Shown in pieces: positions 9,384 through 20,068 of a DNA stretch of 64,000 nt. The notes under the pieces were generated by a model. That model did not search any database, was not told where the DNA came from, and saw only the letters and a list, made by a program, of their open reading frames with translations. Source of the DNA: Ligula intestinalis (lineage: Eukaryota; Platyhelminthes; Cestoda; Diphyllobothriidea; Diphyllobothriidae); contig JAYGXS010000005.1 of assembly GCA_036362985.1 (NCBI GenBank), forward strand, positions 268,325 through 332,324, read 5' to 3'. The position numbers were made by a program, and so were the translations under genes. The number at the start of each line of letters is the position of its first letter. The stretch's first letter is position 1.

Positions 9384-12300
9384 TCAAAGTCCACGAAGGC
9401 CATCAGAGTGAAAGAGAGATTCTACCGAGTCAGCACCCAAAATTCGTGAAAGTTGTCCTGAATGTAGAAAACTAGTTATAGCTCTCTTAAACATAGGGTA
9501 GTTTTGCTGGGTTTTAATACTTTTGGGCAGCTTATTCCAGATTGATATGGCATTTACTGAAAAGAATTGCCGGTACTTAACTGTGCGTGCCATAGGAAGA
9601 AATAAAAATACGTCTCGATGACTGGCGCGTCAAGAGTGCTCAAGCTGCCTTATTGTACTAAGAGGATTAAAGGTTTGATCATTCAAAAGTTTAAACAGTA
9701 AAAATAGACCCTTCTGCAATCGACGAAGCCATAGGGGATCCAGCTTTATAAGTTCGCACCTTTGTTGGTAGGTTAAGTTACGGTGTTCTGCAGTGAAAAC
9801 TCTTCTAGTGAAGAAGTGCTGAACCGATTCTATTTTCTTCCGTTCACTAGTGCGCAGAAGACTGAATAGAGGCGAGCAGTATTCAAGACTAGGTCTCACG
9901 TGCATATTATAAAGGCTAGTTCTAACCTTGATAGTCTTAAAATTTCTAAGAATAAATCCGGTGGTTCGGCGTGCTTTCGAGACTATCAGGGCACAGTGCT
10001 CTGACAAATTGAGACTATAAGAGTAGGATATGCCCAAATCCTTGACAACTCCTGGGACATTCAGTTCGTGGCCGTCAATGCTTAATTCCGGTTGATGATC
10101 GTCGCCAACAACCATAACGGAACATTTGTGCCATGAAAGGGTGAGGCGCCATGTGCAACACCACTGGGCGAAGGCCTGAAGATCCTTTTTTATCAGCTCG
10201 AGCACGATGTTGCGATCTGCCGGTTATTATCGATAAGCGACTTTTAAATCATCAGCGTACATGAAGGGTCTGCCATACTGAAAACAATCTGAAACGTCGT
10301 TGACAAACAGGCAAAATAGGAGCGGACCCAGTACACTACCTTGTATAACTCCACTCCTCACATGCGTGGGGTTGGAGATAGCATTCAAAATTTTTACTCG
10401 TTGTGTGCGAGCATCCCAATAGGAAGATATGAAGTTCAGAGGCTTGCTACCTATGCCGAAGGAGGCCAGTTTCAGAAGGAGGAGGTTATGATCGACCCGA
10501 TCAAAGGCCTTAGTAAAATCAAAATAGACGCTATAAGTGGCAAAACCGCTGTCTCTAGATTGCAGCACATAATCAAAGAAAGAGAGCTGGCAGGTGTCAC
10601 AAGATCGTTTTTCGATAAAGCCATGTTCAGCTTTACTGAGCAGGTTATTCTCTGTCAAGTGACGCATCATCTTTTCTTTGATTAAGGTCTCAAAGATCTT
10701 CGATGCTGCGGAAAGTGTATTTATAGGCCTAAAGTTGTCGAATGATGTCGATCGGCCATGCTTGCGAATAGGCATTATGTGCGATTCCTTCCACAACGAA
10801 GGAAAGGTTTCGCTCTCAAGAGCAAGATTAAATACCTGACAAAGAATAGACGGAAAGATATCATTCGCTTAACCTTTTAGAAGGCTAACTGGGACGCCAT
10901 CTTGTCCTGGACTATAGGATTGACGATAACGACGAATGGCTACAGTCACATCCCAGACGGTAAAACTTATGGTTTCGAGTATGGCACCCGTCCAAGCCTG
11001 GATAACCGGAGGTGCAGCGAACGAGCTTTTACGAAACGTTTTGGATAGGAACGCATTGAAGCTATCGGCGGTCAACTTATCGTCAGCTATGGGGTTTCCT
11101 AAAGCATCTTGAAGTATGGGGTGTTGCGTTTTCCTCTGCGCTTTTACTGTACGCGAAAAGAGTTTCGCAACATTAAGGGAAGGGTTTTCAGCGAAATGAG
11201 CCTCATCGGCTATCTGCTTTTCTTCGGAGAGCTTCTTGGTCTGCTCAAAGATCAGTGTGATCAAGGGCAGAACGGAAGTGTCGTTCTGCCAATGCAAACG
11301 ACGAGAGAGTTTACGCAGCCTACGACGGAAAGACAGAGGAAGGTACACTTCATCCTTGACATGTTTTACTTTCTTACGGGGGACAAAGTGGAGGATGAGT
11401 GGATCCAACACTTTGTACAGTGCATTTGTACAAACATTTACATCCAAACATTGGAAACATTCAGACCAGTCGAGAGCGTTTAGATGTGCCAGTAGGTCAG
11501 CCGTGTTTGCTGATCGGAAGTCATGATAAAAACTATACTTTTGGGAAAATGTTTCATCCGCCTCCAGTTCTAGTTCACTAACCACTGTAAGATGGTCTGA
11601 ACTCCCAAGTGCGTCTAAGGATGAGACTGAAAGTGGTTCGCATCCCCTACAAAAAATTAGGTCGAGTATGTTTGCTCCTCGAGTGGGAAAATCGACTACC
11701 TGATCCCACATGCCGATATCTATTGCCTCAAGTAAGTTCTCGAACTTTGAAGGACCGGATGGTGGAAACCATTGCACGTCAGGAAGTTTAAAATTGCCTG
11801 CAATCAGGCAATACGTAAGATTCAAGTCAGCTGTGGCATGAAATGCCTGCGAAAGACAAAGATCGTAGTCTGCATTGGCAGTAGGTGGGCGATAAACACA
11901 GCCAACAAGTAAGGAGTATTTGTTTTTTAGAGCAACTCGTAGCCAGCAGCTCTCCTCCACCGCTGTGAATTGTGGATCGTCCAAAGGGAGAAATGCAAGT
12001 GGCTGCTTAATATAGATGCAGCTTCCTCCGCCAAGGCCATTGTTTCGATCGTTCCGAACGCATTCATAGCCTAGAACATAGAGTTCTGAGTCAGCTACAG
12101 AGGCCGATGCCCATTTCTCAGTTACCATAACAATGTCTGGGCGGTTGACGAAAACCATAGTCTGGAGCAGAGGCATTTTATTAATCAGTGATCTGGCATT
12201 TAAAACGACCAATTTAAGAGGGCATGTCTGAGGTTTCGGTGGCGGGACAGCTAGGCCGTCACTGTTACCGGCTTCGACCGGAGCGATGTCCTTTTGACCT

Positions 12301-13325
12301 GAACTATTTTTCCCTCTCTTATTTTGAGATTTGTCTCGCCATTGGTTCTCCGTTTTTCCAGCTCTATTATTAGCTGTCTCATCTTTCTCCGCTCTTTCAA
12401 CTCGTAATCCGGCTGAAAAAAAAACTTGCGAATGCAGACTCCGTAAGGAGGGTTTGCGCTCTAGCAAGAGTTTCGCCTGTGCTTCAGTTTCTAAAATAAC
12501 TTTTAGAGGTCGTGGCCGAGAAATTGATTCTGGAGCTGTTGGAGCCTTCCCTATACGAAATGCCTTAAGAATGCGGAAAGACTCGCCTGGTTTTAGCAAC
12601 GGTTTGGCGTGCACTCGCATAAGACCCACGTCATGGTCAATTCGTTCTTGTGCAATTGACGACTCTGACTCTGGGGCCCCCTTTACAACTATTTTCTGCT
12701 TGCGACTCAATGGTGCATATGTTGCAAGCTCACGTGCTTCAGCCGAGGGAGCAATTGTATCCGGTACACGCGGTTCTGATGTACTGGCTATTGGGTTAGC
12801 TGAATGCAAACCCGTGAACCGTTTGGCTTTCTTAGGCTTATGCCTCTTTTGAGTTATGATCTTGTCAAACTCTTGGTCATCGCTTTCTTGTGCAGAGTCG
12901 AGCAACGATGTGGTGCTAGGATGCAAATCCCGATAATCGCTAGTGTCGCTTAAGCCGAGTGATGATGGTATAGCCTGTGGGCTTGACACATGGTCCGATA
13001 TGCAGGTTTCAGGCGTGTCGACAGTCATGTCCAAATCCAAGTCAATATCAGCGTCAACTCGTTCTTGTGCAATTGTTGACGATATCTCTGGAGCCCCTTT
13101 TACAACTATATGCTGCTTGTGACTCACTGGTGCATCTGTTGCGAGCTCACGAGTTCCGACCAAGCGGCCATCTGTATCCGGTACTAAAGGTTTGATGGGT
13201 CCTGATGTGCCGGTTTTTGGGTTAGCTGACTGCACATTCCTAGCCCATTTAGACTTTCGAGCCTTTGTAGCCCTATGCTTTTTTGGCTTCATGATCTTAT
13301 CGACCTCTGTATCATCGCTTATAGT
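9384..13325 (-). pseudogene. D1 fused ORF1 C-terminal part plus ORF2 (EN-RT)
   Basis: One frame runs from about 13322 to 9384 and is interrupted only by in-frame stops at 10869-10871 (TAA), 10224-10229 (two TAA; Tyr-Lys in D2) and 9630-9632 (TGA; Arg codon CGA in D2). In order it encodes a charged, internally duplicated ORF1 region (IVVKGAPES, KAFRIGK, RPRPLKVIL, QVFFSAG), a linker, EN (VLNARSLINK, VTEKW, AGNFKLPDVQW, GSSDHLTVV) and RT (YFDFTKAFDRVDHNLL, SGVIQGSVLGPLLF, YADD) and a C-terminal region ending RGL. EN has GNF where others have GDF or GDL, a probable catalytic loss. No stop separates ORF1 from ORF2. Confidence 0.85.
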
Positions 13326-13502
13326 GCAGCATCAAGCAACGATGTGACGCTAGGACGCAAATACAGATCATTTTTAGTGCTGCCTGAGCAGAGTAACAAT
13401 GGCGTAAACTGCGGATTTATTTTAGTTTCTTTGCGATCGAGTGAGACGCCCGCTGGTTTACTTGGTTCGGCAGATGATATGCGAGTTTCAGGTTTACCGG
13501 CC
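12617..13502 (-). repeat. Tandem intragenic duplication in D1 ORF1
   Basis: Two diverged units of about 430-450 bp, roughly 13502-13045 and 13024-12617. Shared protein landmarks in each are a PET-IS start, DLHPSTTSLLD or DLYLRPSVTSLLD, SDD-x-DKI, a Lys-rich KPKK segment, SANP, RELAT, HKQ/RKQ, IVVKGAPE and SIAQER(V/I)D. The two DNA copies share AGCAACGATGTG at 13335 and 12901, 434 bp apart. Confidence 0.8.
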
Positions 13503-14122
13503 TAGGCTATCTGAGCATATGTACTTTTATTTATCCCCGGTTTTTGGCCGACAAGGGCTGTTTTAACCGCTGTATAACAAATATGCGTTTTTAGATAGGC
13601 TATCTCTTGTTTCAGTTTATTTACCTCGTTGTAAAGTTCCTACTTCATCTCCGAAAACTCCTGGCGGAGGACGAAGTCCTCACAGTCTAACTTCGGTAAA
13701 CGTAGTCGACATCTTGGCCGTTTGGCGGGAGGTGGAGAATTTATAAAATTATCTAAGTGGCCATATCGGCAGTTACTTTCTGGTCGTATCTTAACATGGT
13801 TGTCAAGGGCCCGTGTCGAAGTGGCCGGGCTGCCTGAGGTGCTAACACCGCTTATAACCAGATTTGGCTACCCGGGTTCGCGATCAGGCGGAGGCGAAGC
13901 GTTTCGTGCTAACGGACTTGTAGCATCTAAACTCTCCATACTATGCAAGATTTTTTTTGTGTTACGACCTGCGTCTGATATTGCCAAGTAAGTCGGAAGC
14001 CAAACCCAAGAGCCCGTAGGAGTGAGGCGGAGAGAAGATCGATTGGCCAGATAGTGCAGGTTTACTGAGACAAGCAGGTTACAGCAAGTCAGAGTGAAAT
14101 ATTGAGTTCCTGACAGACACAA
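13326..14122 (-). pseudogene. D1 ORF1 N-terminal part with coiled coil, broken
   Basis: Minus-strand frame beginning near 14122 continues with stops at 13868-13870 (TAG), about 13645 (TAG) and about 13503 (TAG) and shifts frame near 13322 into the fused ORF. It contains SPPPAKRPR (compare SPPAKRTKSR in E2 ORF1) and then a likely coiled coil, EMK-stop-ELYNEVNKLKQEIAYLK, at about 13590-13660. Coiled coils are usual for multimerising LINE ORF1 proteins. The start codon is uncertain. Confidence 0.6.
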
Positions 14123-14573
14123 TGAAATGTGTTTGGTTAAACAATTTCCTTAGGAATAACGTGAGAGTCACTTTTATCCTAACGTGAGAGTCACTTTTAT
14201 CCTAATAATTATGACTATATTAGGATAAGGGTATATAACAAAACAGCGATATAAAGACTCAGCCTCAGCGTGAAATTCGGAGATATGCAGATTTTTGTGG
14301 CACAGAGGAGTTTTTCACAAAATCGACATGTCCAAGAAGCAATTTCCAAACTTTGGAGATAATTCACAGCGGAGGAATTTTTCAGAGCGACCGGATTCAC
14401 ATTTCCACGTAGAAAATTCCAAACTTTGGAAATATATAGTCAACGCTTGAAAAATTTCCAAGAAGCGTGTCTTCTATACTGAGATAGAGACTAAAAACAC
14501 GTAAGCTCGAGAGACTTGAAATTCGCAAACAATTTCGAACTTCGCGCCATATTATTATTATTGTTCACAATAA
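14123..14573. other. Stretch without recognised gene
   Basis: No protein homology seen. It holds the small repeats listed next and two copies of TTCCAAACTTTGGA at about 14341 and 14422. It may be the D1 5' UTR, its flank, or both. Confidence 0.5.
14158..14228. repeat. 23-bp perfect tandem repeat plus 10-bp inverted repeat
   Basis: A 23-bp unit at 14158-14180 is repeated exactly at 14181-14203. Overlapping its end, TTATCCTAAT (14197-14206) faces ATTAGGATAA (14219-14228), a perfect 10-bp inverted repeat with a 12-base loop. Confidence 0.9.
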
Positions 14574-14745
14574 CCTGCAAAACATTGCTAAATGTAGCCC
14601 CAAAAGGACAATTTCCGCTGACATTATTACGACTTTCTACCTCTACTTGCACATATTGTCAAATTCTTTTTTGAATTTTTTTTTCGAAATTAATTTTGTA
14701 CAGATAGTGCCGTACCGGCGCTCAAAAATATAAATTCCAAATTTA
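14574..14745. repeat. Interspersed repeat R1, copy a
   Basis: About 170 bp closely matching 55497-55682 in the same orientation (shared landmarks CCCCAAAAGGACAATTTC, ACGACTTTCTAC, TAGTGCCGTAC). No coding capacity. It resembles neither the LINE 3' ends nor the tRNA-like units, so it may be a short non-autonomous element or part of an unknown larger one. Confidence 0.75.
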
Positions 14746-14894
14746 GTAAAGAAATTGGGCCATTCATTTTTCGACCTTGCTTCCTGGGGCACCATGAGTA
14801 AGTTTCAACTATGCATCGGTTTTGGGTAAACGCAGTTTCTTTACATTGCTAACTACATATTTCGTTGTAGTAAGCTTGTCTTCAGCCTTAACGA
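14746..14894. other. Spacer between R1a and F1
   Basis: I see no homology to the listed families and no coding frame. Confidence 0.4.
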
Positions 14895-15591
14895 ATCCAA
14901 AGGGGTGAAAAGTGTCGCCAAAACACAGTTATTTTATCAATGACACCGCATTAAAAGAAGTTGATACGCACAAAGATCTGGGTATATGGACAACCGCGAA
15001 CTTGATGCCAACCGAGCACTGTTGAAGGGCCGTCCAGAATGCAAATTCACTGGATCAGACGAGCGTTCAAAATCTTTCCACCTGAACTCTTCGGGAAAAT
15101 ATTTGGCGGCTTTGTGAGACCACATCTTGAATACAGAATGCCAGTTTGGACACCGTGGTTGAAGAAACATATGGACCTTGAGCAAGTGCAAAGCAGGGCG
15201 ACAAAGATGGTCGATGGTCTCAGGGACTTACCATATCAAGAGAGATAGATAAAACTTGACCTTTTTCCTTTGTCTTACAAAAAAGTTCAGTGCAGCCTGC
15301 TCTGGACATTCCGGATAATCCGGGGCCACAGTTCCTGCCTAAAATTGGAGGATTTCTTCGAATTAGCCACCGAAACTCACCTGCGTGGCCATTCTTACAA
15401 GGTCACAAACGAACGCACTCGATTTAGCCTCCAAAAATATTTCTTTGACAAAAGGCGGTTTTTACAACACGATTACCTACTGCCAGCATTCGAAACAATT
15501 TTTTCTCTCTCTAGACGTTTTTCCTTCTGTTCCGTGAAAATTCATTCGAAATTCTGTCATGGTATCATATGTCCTCCGCCAACTGCACATT
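14895..15591 (+). mobile_element. LINE family F copy F1, left part (RT C-terminus), split by E1
   Basis: Matches F3 from 47081: the region after RT motif C through the C-terminal domain (EVDTHKDLGIW, LVRPHLEY-like, TKMVDGLRDLPYQER, LKLEDFFELAT, RTRFSLQKYFF) and the start of the 3' UTR. Stops and indels break the frame, and the 5' part is missing. The 3' UTR is interrupted at CTGCACATT (15591) and resumes at 20401, so E1 inserted into it. Confidence 0.85.
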
Positions 15592-15669
15592 GAGTCACTT
15601 TAAGTAACCAAAATCGCATAATAGGTCCACCGTAAGAATAGAACATAATACAAATGAACAAATGAAGGC

Positions 15670-18388
15670 TTAACATCAGTGGTAAGTGTGAGCCAGTTGC
15701 AAGGTGCTGCTACTGACACTTTGTTCATTATATCTGCCACAGTTTCTCAGCAAACGAAAATCAAGTTTGTGTTTAAAAATGTCAACAGTATCTGAGAGGA
15801 CCACATCTTCCGGGAGTCCGTTCTACGCTCCAATGACCTTCTAAGAGAAGGCGTTCCGTCGAACGTCAATACGGGCCGGTTTCCTCTGTAGTTTAAAAGG
15901 ATGACCTCGCAGATGGTCAGTTTGAGCCAATTCGAAGAAATCATCAAATTCTAGGGCACAGTATCGGCCTCTTACAATACGGTAGGTTTGTATGAGGTCC
16001 CCGTGGAGTTGCCTATAATTGAGAGGGAAAAGATCGAGTTCGGTCAGTCTGTCTTCATAAGGCAGATGACCAAGATTATTGACCATCTTCGTAGCCCTCA
16101 CCTGCACTCGTTCCAAGTGCAGGTAATCCTTCTTGAACCACGGACGCCAGGCCCGGACAGCATACTCCAAGTGGGACCGAACAAACGCTCCGTAGGTTTT
16201 CCCGAAGAGCACATTGTCAATTTTGACGAATCCCTGCTAATCACAAACAGCACCTGTGTCACGCGTTTAGCTGCCTTTACACACTGAGTAGATGGTTTAA
16301 GGGAGGAATTCATTAGAACACCGGATCCTTTTGTTCGTTCACATTTGAAAGCGTGTGCCCATCGAGGTAATATTGGAAGGAATCGTTCTCCTCATCAGTC
16401 CTTCTAATAAGGAGTCTTAAAACCACACACTTACTAGTGCTGAAGTTTAAAAGACAACGAGCAGACCAACAGCTAAGTCGATTGAGACACTCTTGAACCG
16501 CTTTCATATAGGCGTCAGACTTGATGGCTCTCCAGAGTTTGACGTCGTCGGCAAACATGATAGCGCTTCAACCCAGGTAGTTGACACAGTCGTTGATATA
16601 GATAGGAAGAGCAGTGGCCCTAAGACAGAGCCTTGGGAGACGACACTCAGCACAGATGTAGGGTTTGACTTTGAGTCACTGATGCACACAGTTTGCGATC
16701 GCCCTGTGAGACAATCTGTGATCCATGCCAGCAGGTTTCCTTTTAGGCCAATTTCTGACAATTTATACATTAGACGTTTATGTGGGACGCTGTCGAATGC
16801 ATTCTTGAAGTCCATATGGATGATTCTTTGAGGTTCTGCTGCTCCCTCTCAACCACAGATGTTGGAAATAGTAGAGAATGAAGTGCTGGACTGGCATTTA
16901 CAACAGCACTGTTGGCATTATCAAAATGAAGCTCGGTTTCCCTAGTGAATACCGAGGCAAAAAACCAGCTACAGAACTCGGCTGTCTCGTCATTCTCAAT
17001 GACTTCTCTGCCATCATCATTCTTAAAGACTGTGTTAGGATCCTTGTTTTTTAATCTACTGTTAATATAGCGGAATAGAATTTTGGGCTTTTCTTCGGCC
17101 TGTTGGAGGATTCTTGATTCATAGTTTTTCCTGGCCTGGCGAATTGATTTTTTTACTACATTTTTTGGCGTCGGAATTCCTCGAGGTGTACTGGCGACCC
17201 AGTTTTCCTGAATAACTTCCATGTCCTATTTTTCTTCTTCAGTTGCCTGTTAAGTTTTCTCGTCAACCAGGTAGGACGACTAGTCGTCTTGTGTACCTTC
17301 ACCGGACAAAAGCGTTTAATCAGATCTAATGCAAGCCTCTTGAGTTATCTCCAATCCTCCTCCGGATCCTCCTTGAGTAGGCAGTCCCAATTCACGGACG
17401 ATAGTGCATTCTTCATTGAATTGAGATCTGCCTTCCATATGTTTGGCATGTCCTCCGTTTTCCTCAGCCGTTGAGTATGGAGAGAGTAATCCCACATAAG
17501 CATCGTATGGTCACTCTTACTGAGCGGAGCACTTGAATGCACTTCATCTATGTAGGATGAATCCTTTGTGAAAATGAGATCCAAACAAGTAGCCCGCTGG
17601 TTTTCTCGAAATCTGATTATGCCCTTAACCTTCTGAACTAGAGATAGGTCAAGCATCAGATCCATTAATTTGGAACTAAAGGACGTTGATGCTGCCTCCA
17701 CTGTCAGGTTGTTCCATTCAATTGCAGGGGGGTTGAAGTCACCAACGATGAGAACCTCCTGGTGGCTAGCAGCTTCTTTCACCAGACCAAGGAGCGAGTC
17801 GTCGGCTTCACTCAAAAGGTTTAGTGGCCGGTAAATTGCCAGGAATTCAAGGTTCTGTAAATTCGCCTTCTTGATCTTTAACCAGACGGACTCATACTCC
17901 AGGGCTACAGTGTGCTCTCTTTCTTTAACAGAGATTTCAGTTCTGACATACACGACAACCCCACGTCCTTGTCGGTTTTGGCGGTCTTTGCGAAAAAGTT
18001 GGTATGCTGGAATCGAAATCTCCGAATCTGCGATTTCTGTTTTAAGTCATGTTTCCGTACTGGCAACTACATCAGGTTTTCGCTACGAAAGAACTGCCTT
18101 GAGTTCATCACTTTCTGAGGGAAGTCATTGGGCATTAGTGTAAAGAAAGCTCAATTTAGACTTAGTCACCACTTTATTCAGGCGGTTGCCTCTTGCGTGA
18201 GATTGCATGCAGGGAGCTGTCGGTGCTGATGGAGACGGACTGTTGTCCATCCTGACTAGGCTTTTAGTGCTATCGGCTTTCTCCAGAGGAGTGACCTCGG
18301 GACATGGATGATCTCCCCGTTCAGAATTCGAAGATTGCTCTCGCCGAGTTCGCATTTCCTGAGGAATTCTACTTTTAGCAATCTCCAT
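15670..18388 (-). pseudogene. E1 ORF2 (EN-RT), broken with internal deletion
   Basis: Segments in several frames: start region (18388-18125) ending at a premature TGA; EN (17953-17345) with YRPLN, GDFNPPAIEW and SKSDHTMLMW; linker (17222-16770); RT motif A (DFKNAFDSVPHKR), motif B (QGSVLGPLLF) and motif C (MFADDVKLW) in 16815-16313; C-terminal region to 15841 and beyond. Compared with E2 about 380 bp between EN linker and RT motif A is deleted, joining NLKE to the motif A region. The EN has GDFNPP where E2 has GDFNAP. Not functional. Confidence 0.85.
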
Positions 18389-19270
18389 TTCTCTTCCTCC
18401 GCGGGGAAAAATCCCGCTGAAAAAAAAACTGTCGGGTGTAAGTATCTAAGTATTCTATTCCTGCTTAACAGTAGCTGGACCTCAGCCTTACTCTTCAGAA
18501 CCACCTTCAACGGTCTTGGTTGGCGTTGTTCATCTTTTGATTCTTTTATCCGGCCCATTCGGAATGCATTTAGAACTTCGACTTCCTCCTCACCCTTAAG
18601 GAGGAATTTCAGATATTCTTTAAATAACTTCTTGTCCTCTTTTTATCTTGATTTCGGGGTATCGAAAGTACTTTCTGTCATGCCTTTTATGATTATGCAG
18701 TTTATACGAGTGGTACTCACCTTCCGACTGTCGTCCCCTTCTGCTTCTCTAGGATTTGTTAGGACAGATTTGCTTCGAGTTTCCATGCTCCTGTTTGTTT
18801 CGGCCTGCAAAGGTGCCCTTTTCGTTTGGCTCGTGCTCAAGCTCGCACAACTTATATTAGCGCTTGGGCTTCGTTGGCCTTCTTTGGGAGCCCTAGAGCG
18901 CTTCTTCGTTCTCTGAGAAGCCAGTTGGTTGACCTTTTCTCCTGTCCATGGCAGACTACCAACTCCGTCAAGCACCCTGGCTGCCGGATCACTTTTGTGC
19001 GTAGACACTTCGGCGAGGGATGTTACCTCTCCGTAGGTTAGGATTCCTCGCTCAAATTCACGCATCGCCGGTTTCTCCTCACGAGGGAGAAATAGAGAAA
19101 AAATTTCGGCTCCTCCATCTCCACTCTAAAACTATTAACCACGTTCTGAAGGTTTGTAAATTTGTTTAAAAGGGTAAAATATGATACGGAGGCTTCATCT
19201 TCATGAAATTCATCCCTTAAACTTTTACGACTTCTAGTTCGCTTGGCATGAGGAGATTTGAAAGAACTTC
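18256..19270 (-). pseudogene. E1 ORF1 with shared internal stop
   Basis: Minus-strand pieces 19270-19066 (FHEDEASVSYFTLLNKFTNL region), 19065-18643 (TSLAEVSTHK, RTKKRSRAPK, INCIIIKGMTES) and 18642-18256 (LNAFRMGRIK, RPLKVVLKS, VFFSAG, ILNGEIIHVPRSL). The last two are in the same frame, separated by TAA at 18643-18645; E2 has TAA at the same place. The core matches that of F3, G2 and D1 ORF1. The 3' end overlaps the open ORF2 frame by about 130 nt. Confidence 0.75.
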
Positions 19271-19305
19271 TAGATTGAGTTAGAATTTAGAAACTAACGT
19301 AGCAT

Positions 19306-19376
19306 CCTATCATGGCGAAGAAAGGTAGGCGGTCGACTTCTACGCGGGGGTCCAGGGTTCGAATCCGGGTGGTGGC
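19306..19376 (+). other. tRNA-like unit 1 of E1, antisense to the element
   Basis: 71-nt unit with an A-box-like TGGCGAAGAAAGG (19313-19325) and a perfect B box GGTTCGAATCC (19356-19366). The 5' seven bases CCTATCA and 3' seven bases TGGTGGC can form six of seven acceptor pairs, two of them wobble. D and anticodon stems are degraded, so I do not assign an amino acid. The counterpart in E2 is at 62628-62699. Confidence 0.6.
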
Positions 19377-19750
19377 GTGACTTTTCTTATTTAGTGCGAT
19401 GATGTCGGGATTTCGAATGCAGGCACTGGCGAACATTCCTTCCCGTCTTCCAAAGCAGTATGGCATATAGTATCATTTTTGTCACCATCTTTTCACAACA
19501 GACCGTTAATGAATCATAAGCAAAGTTGCTTGCTTTTTGACTGTAAACCGATTTTGATTACTGTCATCCTGTGACTTCGTGGTAGAGTTGATTAGACGCT
19601 CAATTTGGTGTTCGTAACTTGAGTCTTTTGAACTCGAGAGACTTTTAGCCCTTTCAGCGGGGGGTGATTTCGTCGCATCAATCTTGTGACTTCTGCCCTC
19701 GAAATTACGACTGGGGCTTTTAAACAAAATTAAATTAAAGTCTACAGTCG

Positions 19751-19821
19751 GCCCCAATGGTGTGGTGGTAATGACTTAAACCGGCGACCTACAGGTTTTG
19801 AGTTCGGGTCCCTCTTGCGCC
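19751..19821 (+). other. tRNA-like unit 2 of E1, antisense to the element
   Basis: 71-nt unit with A-box-like TGGTGTGGTGG (19758-19768) and B-box-like AGTTCGGGTCC (about 19801-19811). The 5' arm GCCCCAA and 3' arm TTGCGCC (19815-19821) form five of seven acceptor pairs. The E2 counterpart (63077-63147) has perfect A and B boxes. A pseudo-tRNA or SINE-like head; not a functional tRNA. Confidence 0.6.
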
Positions 19822-19842
19822 GCGACTTTTACAAACTGATCT

Positions 19843-20068
19843 TGTAGCGAACCGAGACGACCGATGGGCGATTTCGTGCGACTATAACNNNNNNNNNNTA
19901 ATTTATACAATAGCCAATAGCATAAGCTCGCCGACATAAAATAGCTGGTCAGTTAGCCAACAGGATTATGTCCGCTTGAGATAACCAAGTCGTGACACGG
20001 TTCGCCGCCATCTTTAATATAGTGCAAAATGAACAAAAATTGAGGCCATCTTAAAGGTATTTGCTACA
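19843..20068. other. Extra block in E1 containing a 10-N gap
   Basis: E2 reads straight through GCTGATCTACACG (63160-63172), while E1 has about 226 bp between GATCT and CTACACG. The block includes Ns at 19889-19898, so its length is uncertain. It may be a small insertion or an assembly artefact at the gap. Confidence 0.5.

Larger units (their letters stand above)
8944..14122 (-). mobile_element. LINE family D copy D1, near full length
   Basis: Minus-strand element about 5.2 kb. Its 3' end is on the left, with an (ATT)n-type tail at 8928-8943 and a 3' UTR up to 9383 that matches D2 (22647-23100). ORF2 and ORF1 run rightward from 9384 to about 14122. The 5' limit is approximate. Only nonsense changes and one or two frameshifts break it, so it is a fairly young copy compared with D3. 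Confidence 0.85.

Noticed and set aside
12331..12852. 173-codon plus-strand open frame
   Set aside because: It is the antisense of the D1 ORF1 coding region, which has clear homologues; the plus-strand reading has none.
19306..19376. Functional tRNA gene
   Set aside because: D and anticodon stems do not pair and no anticodon can be assigned, so it is only tRNA-like.
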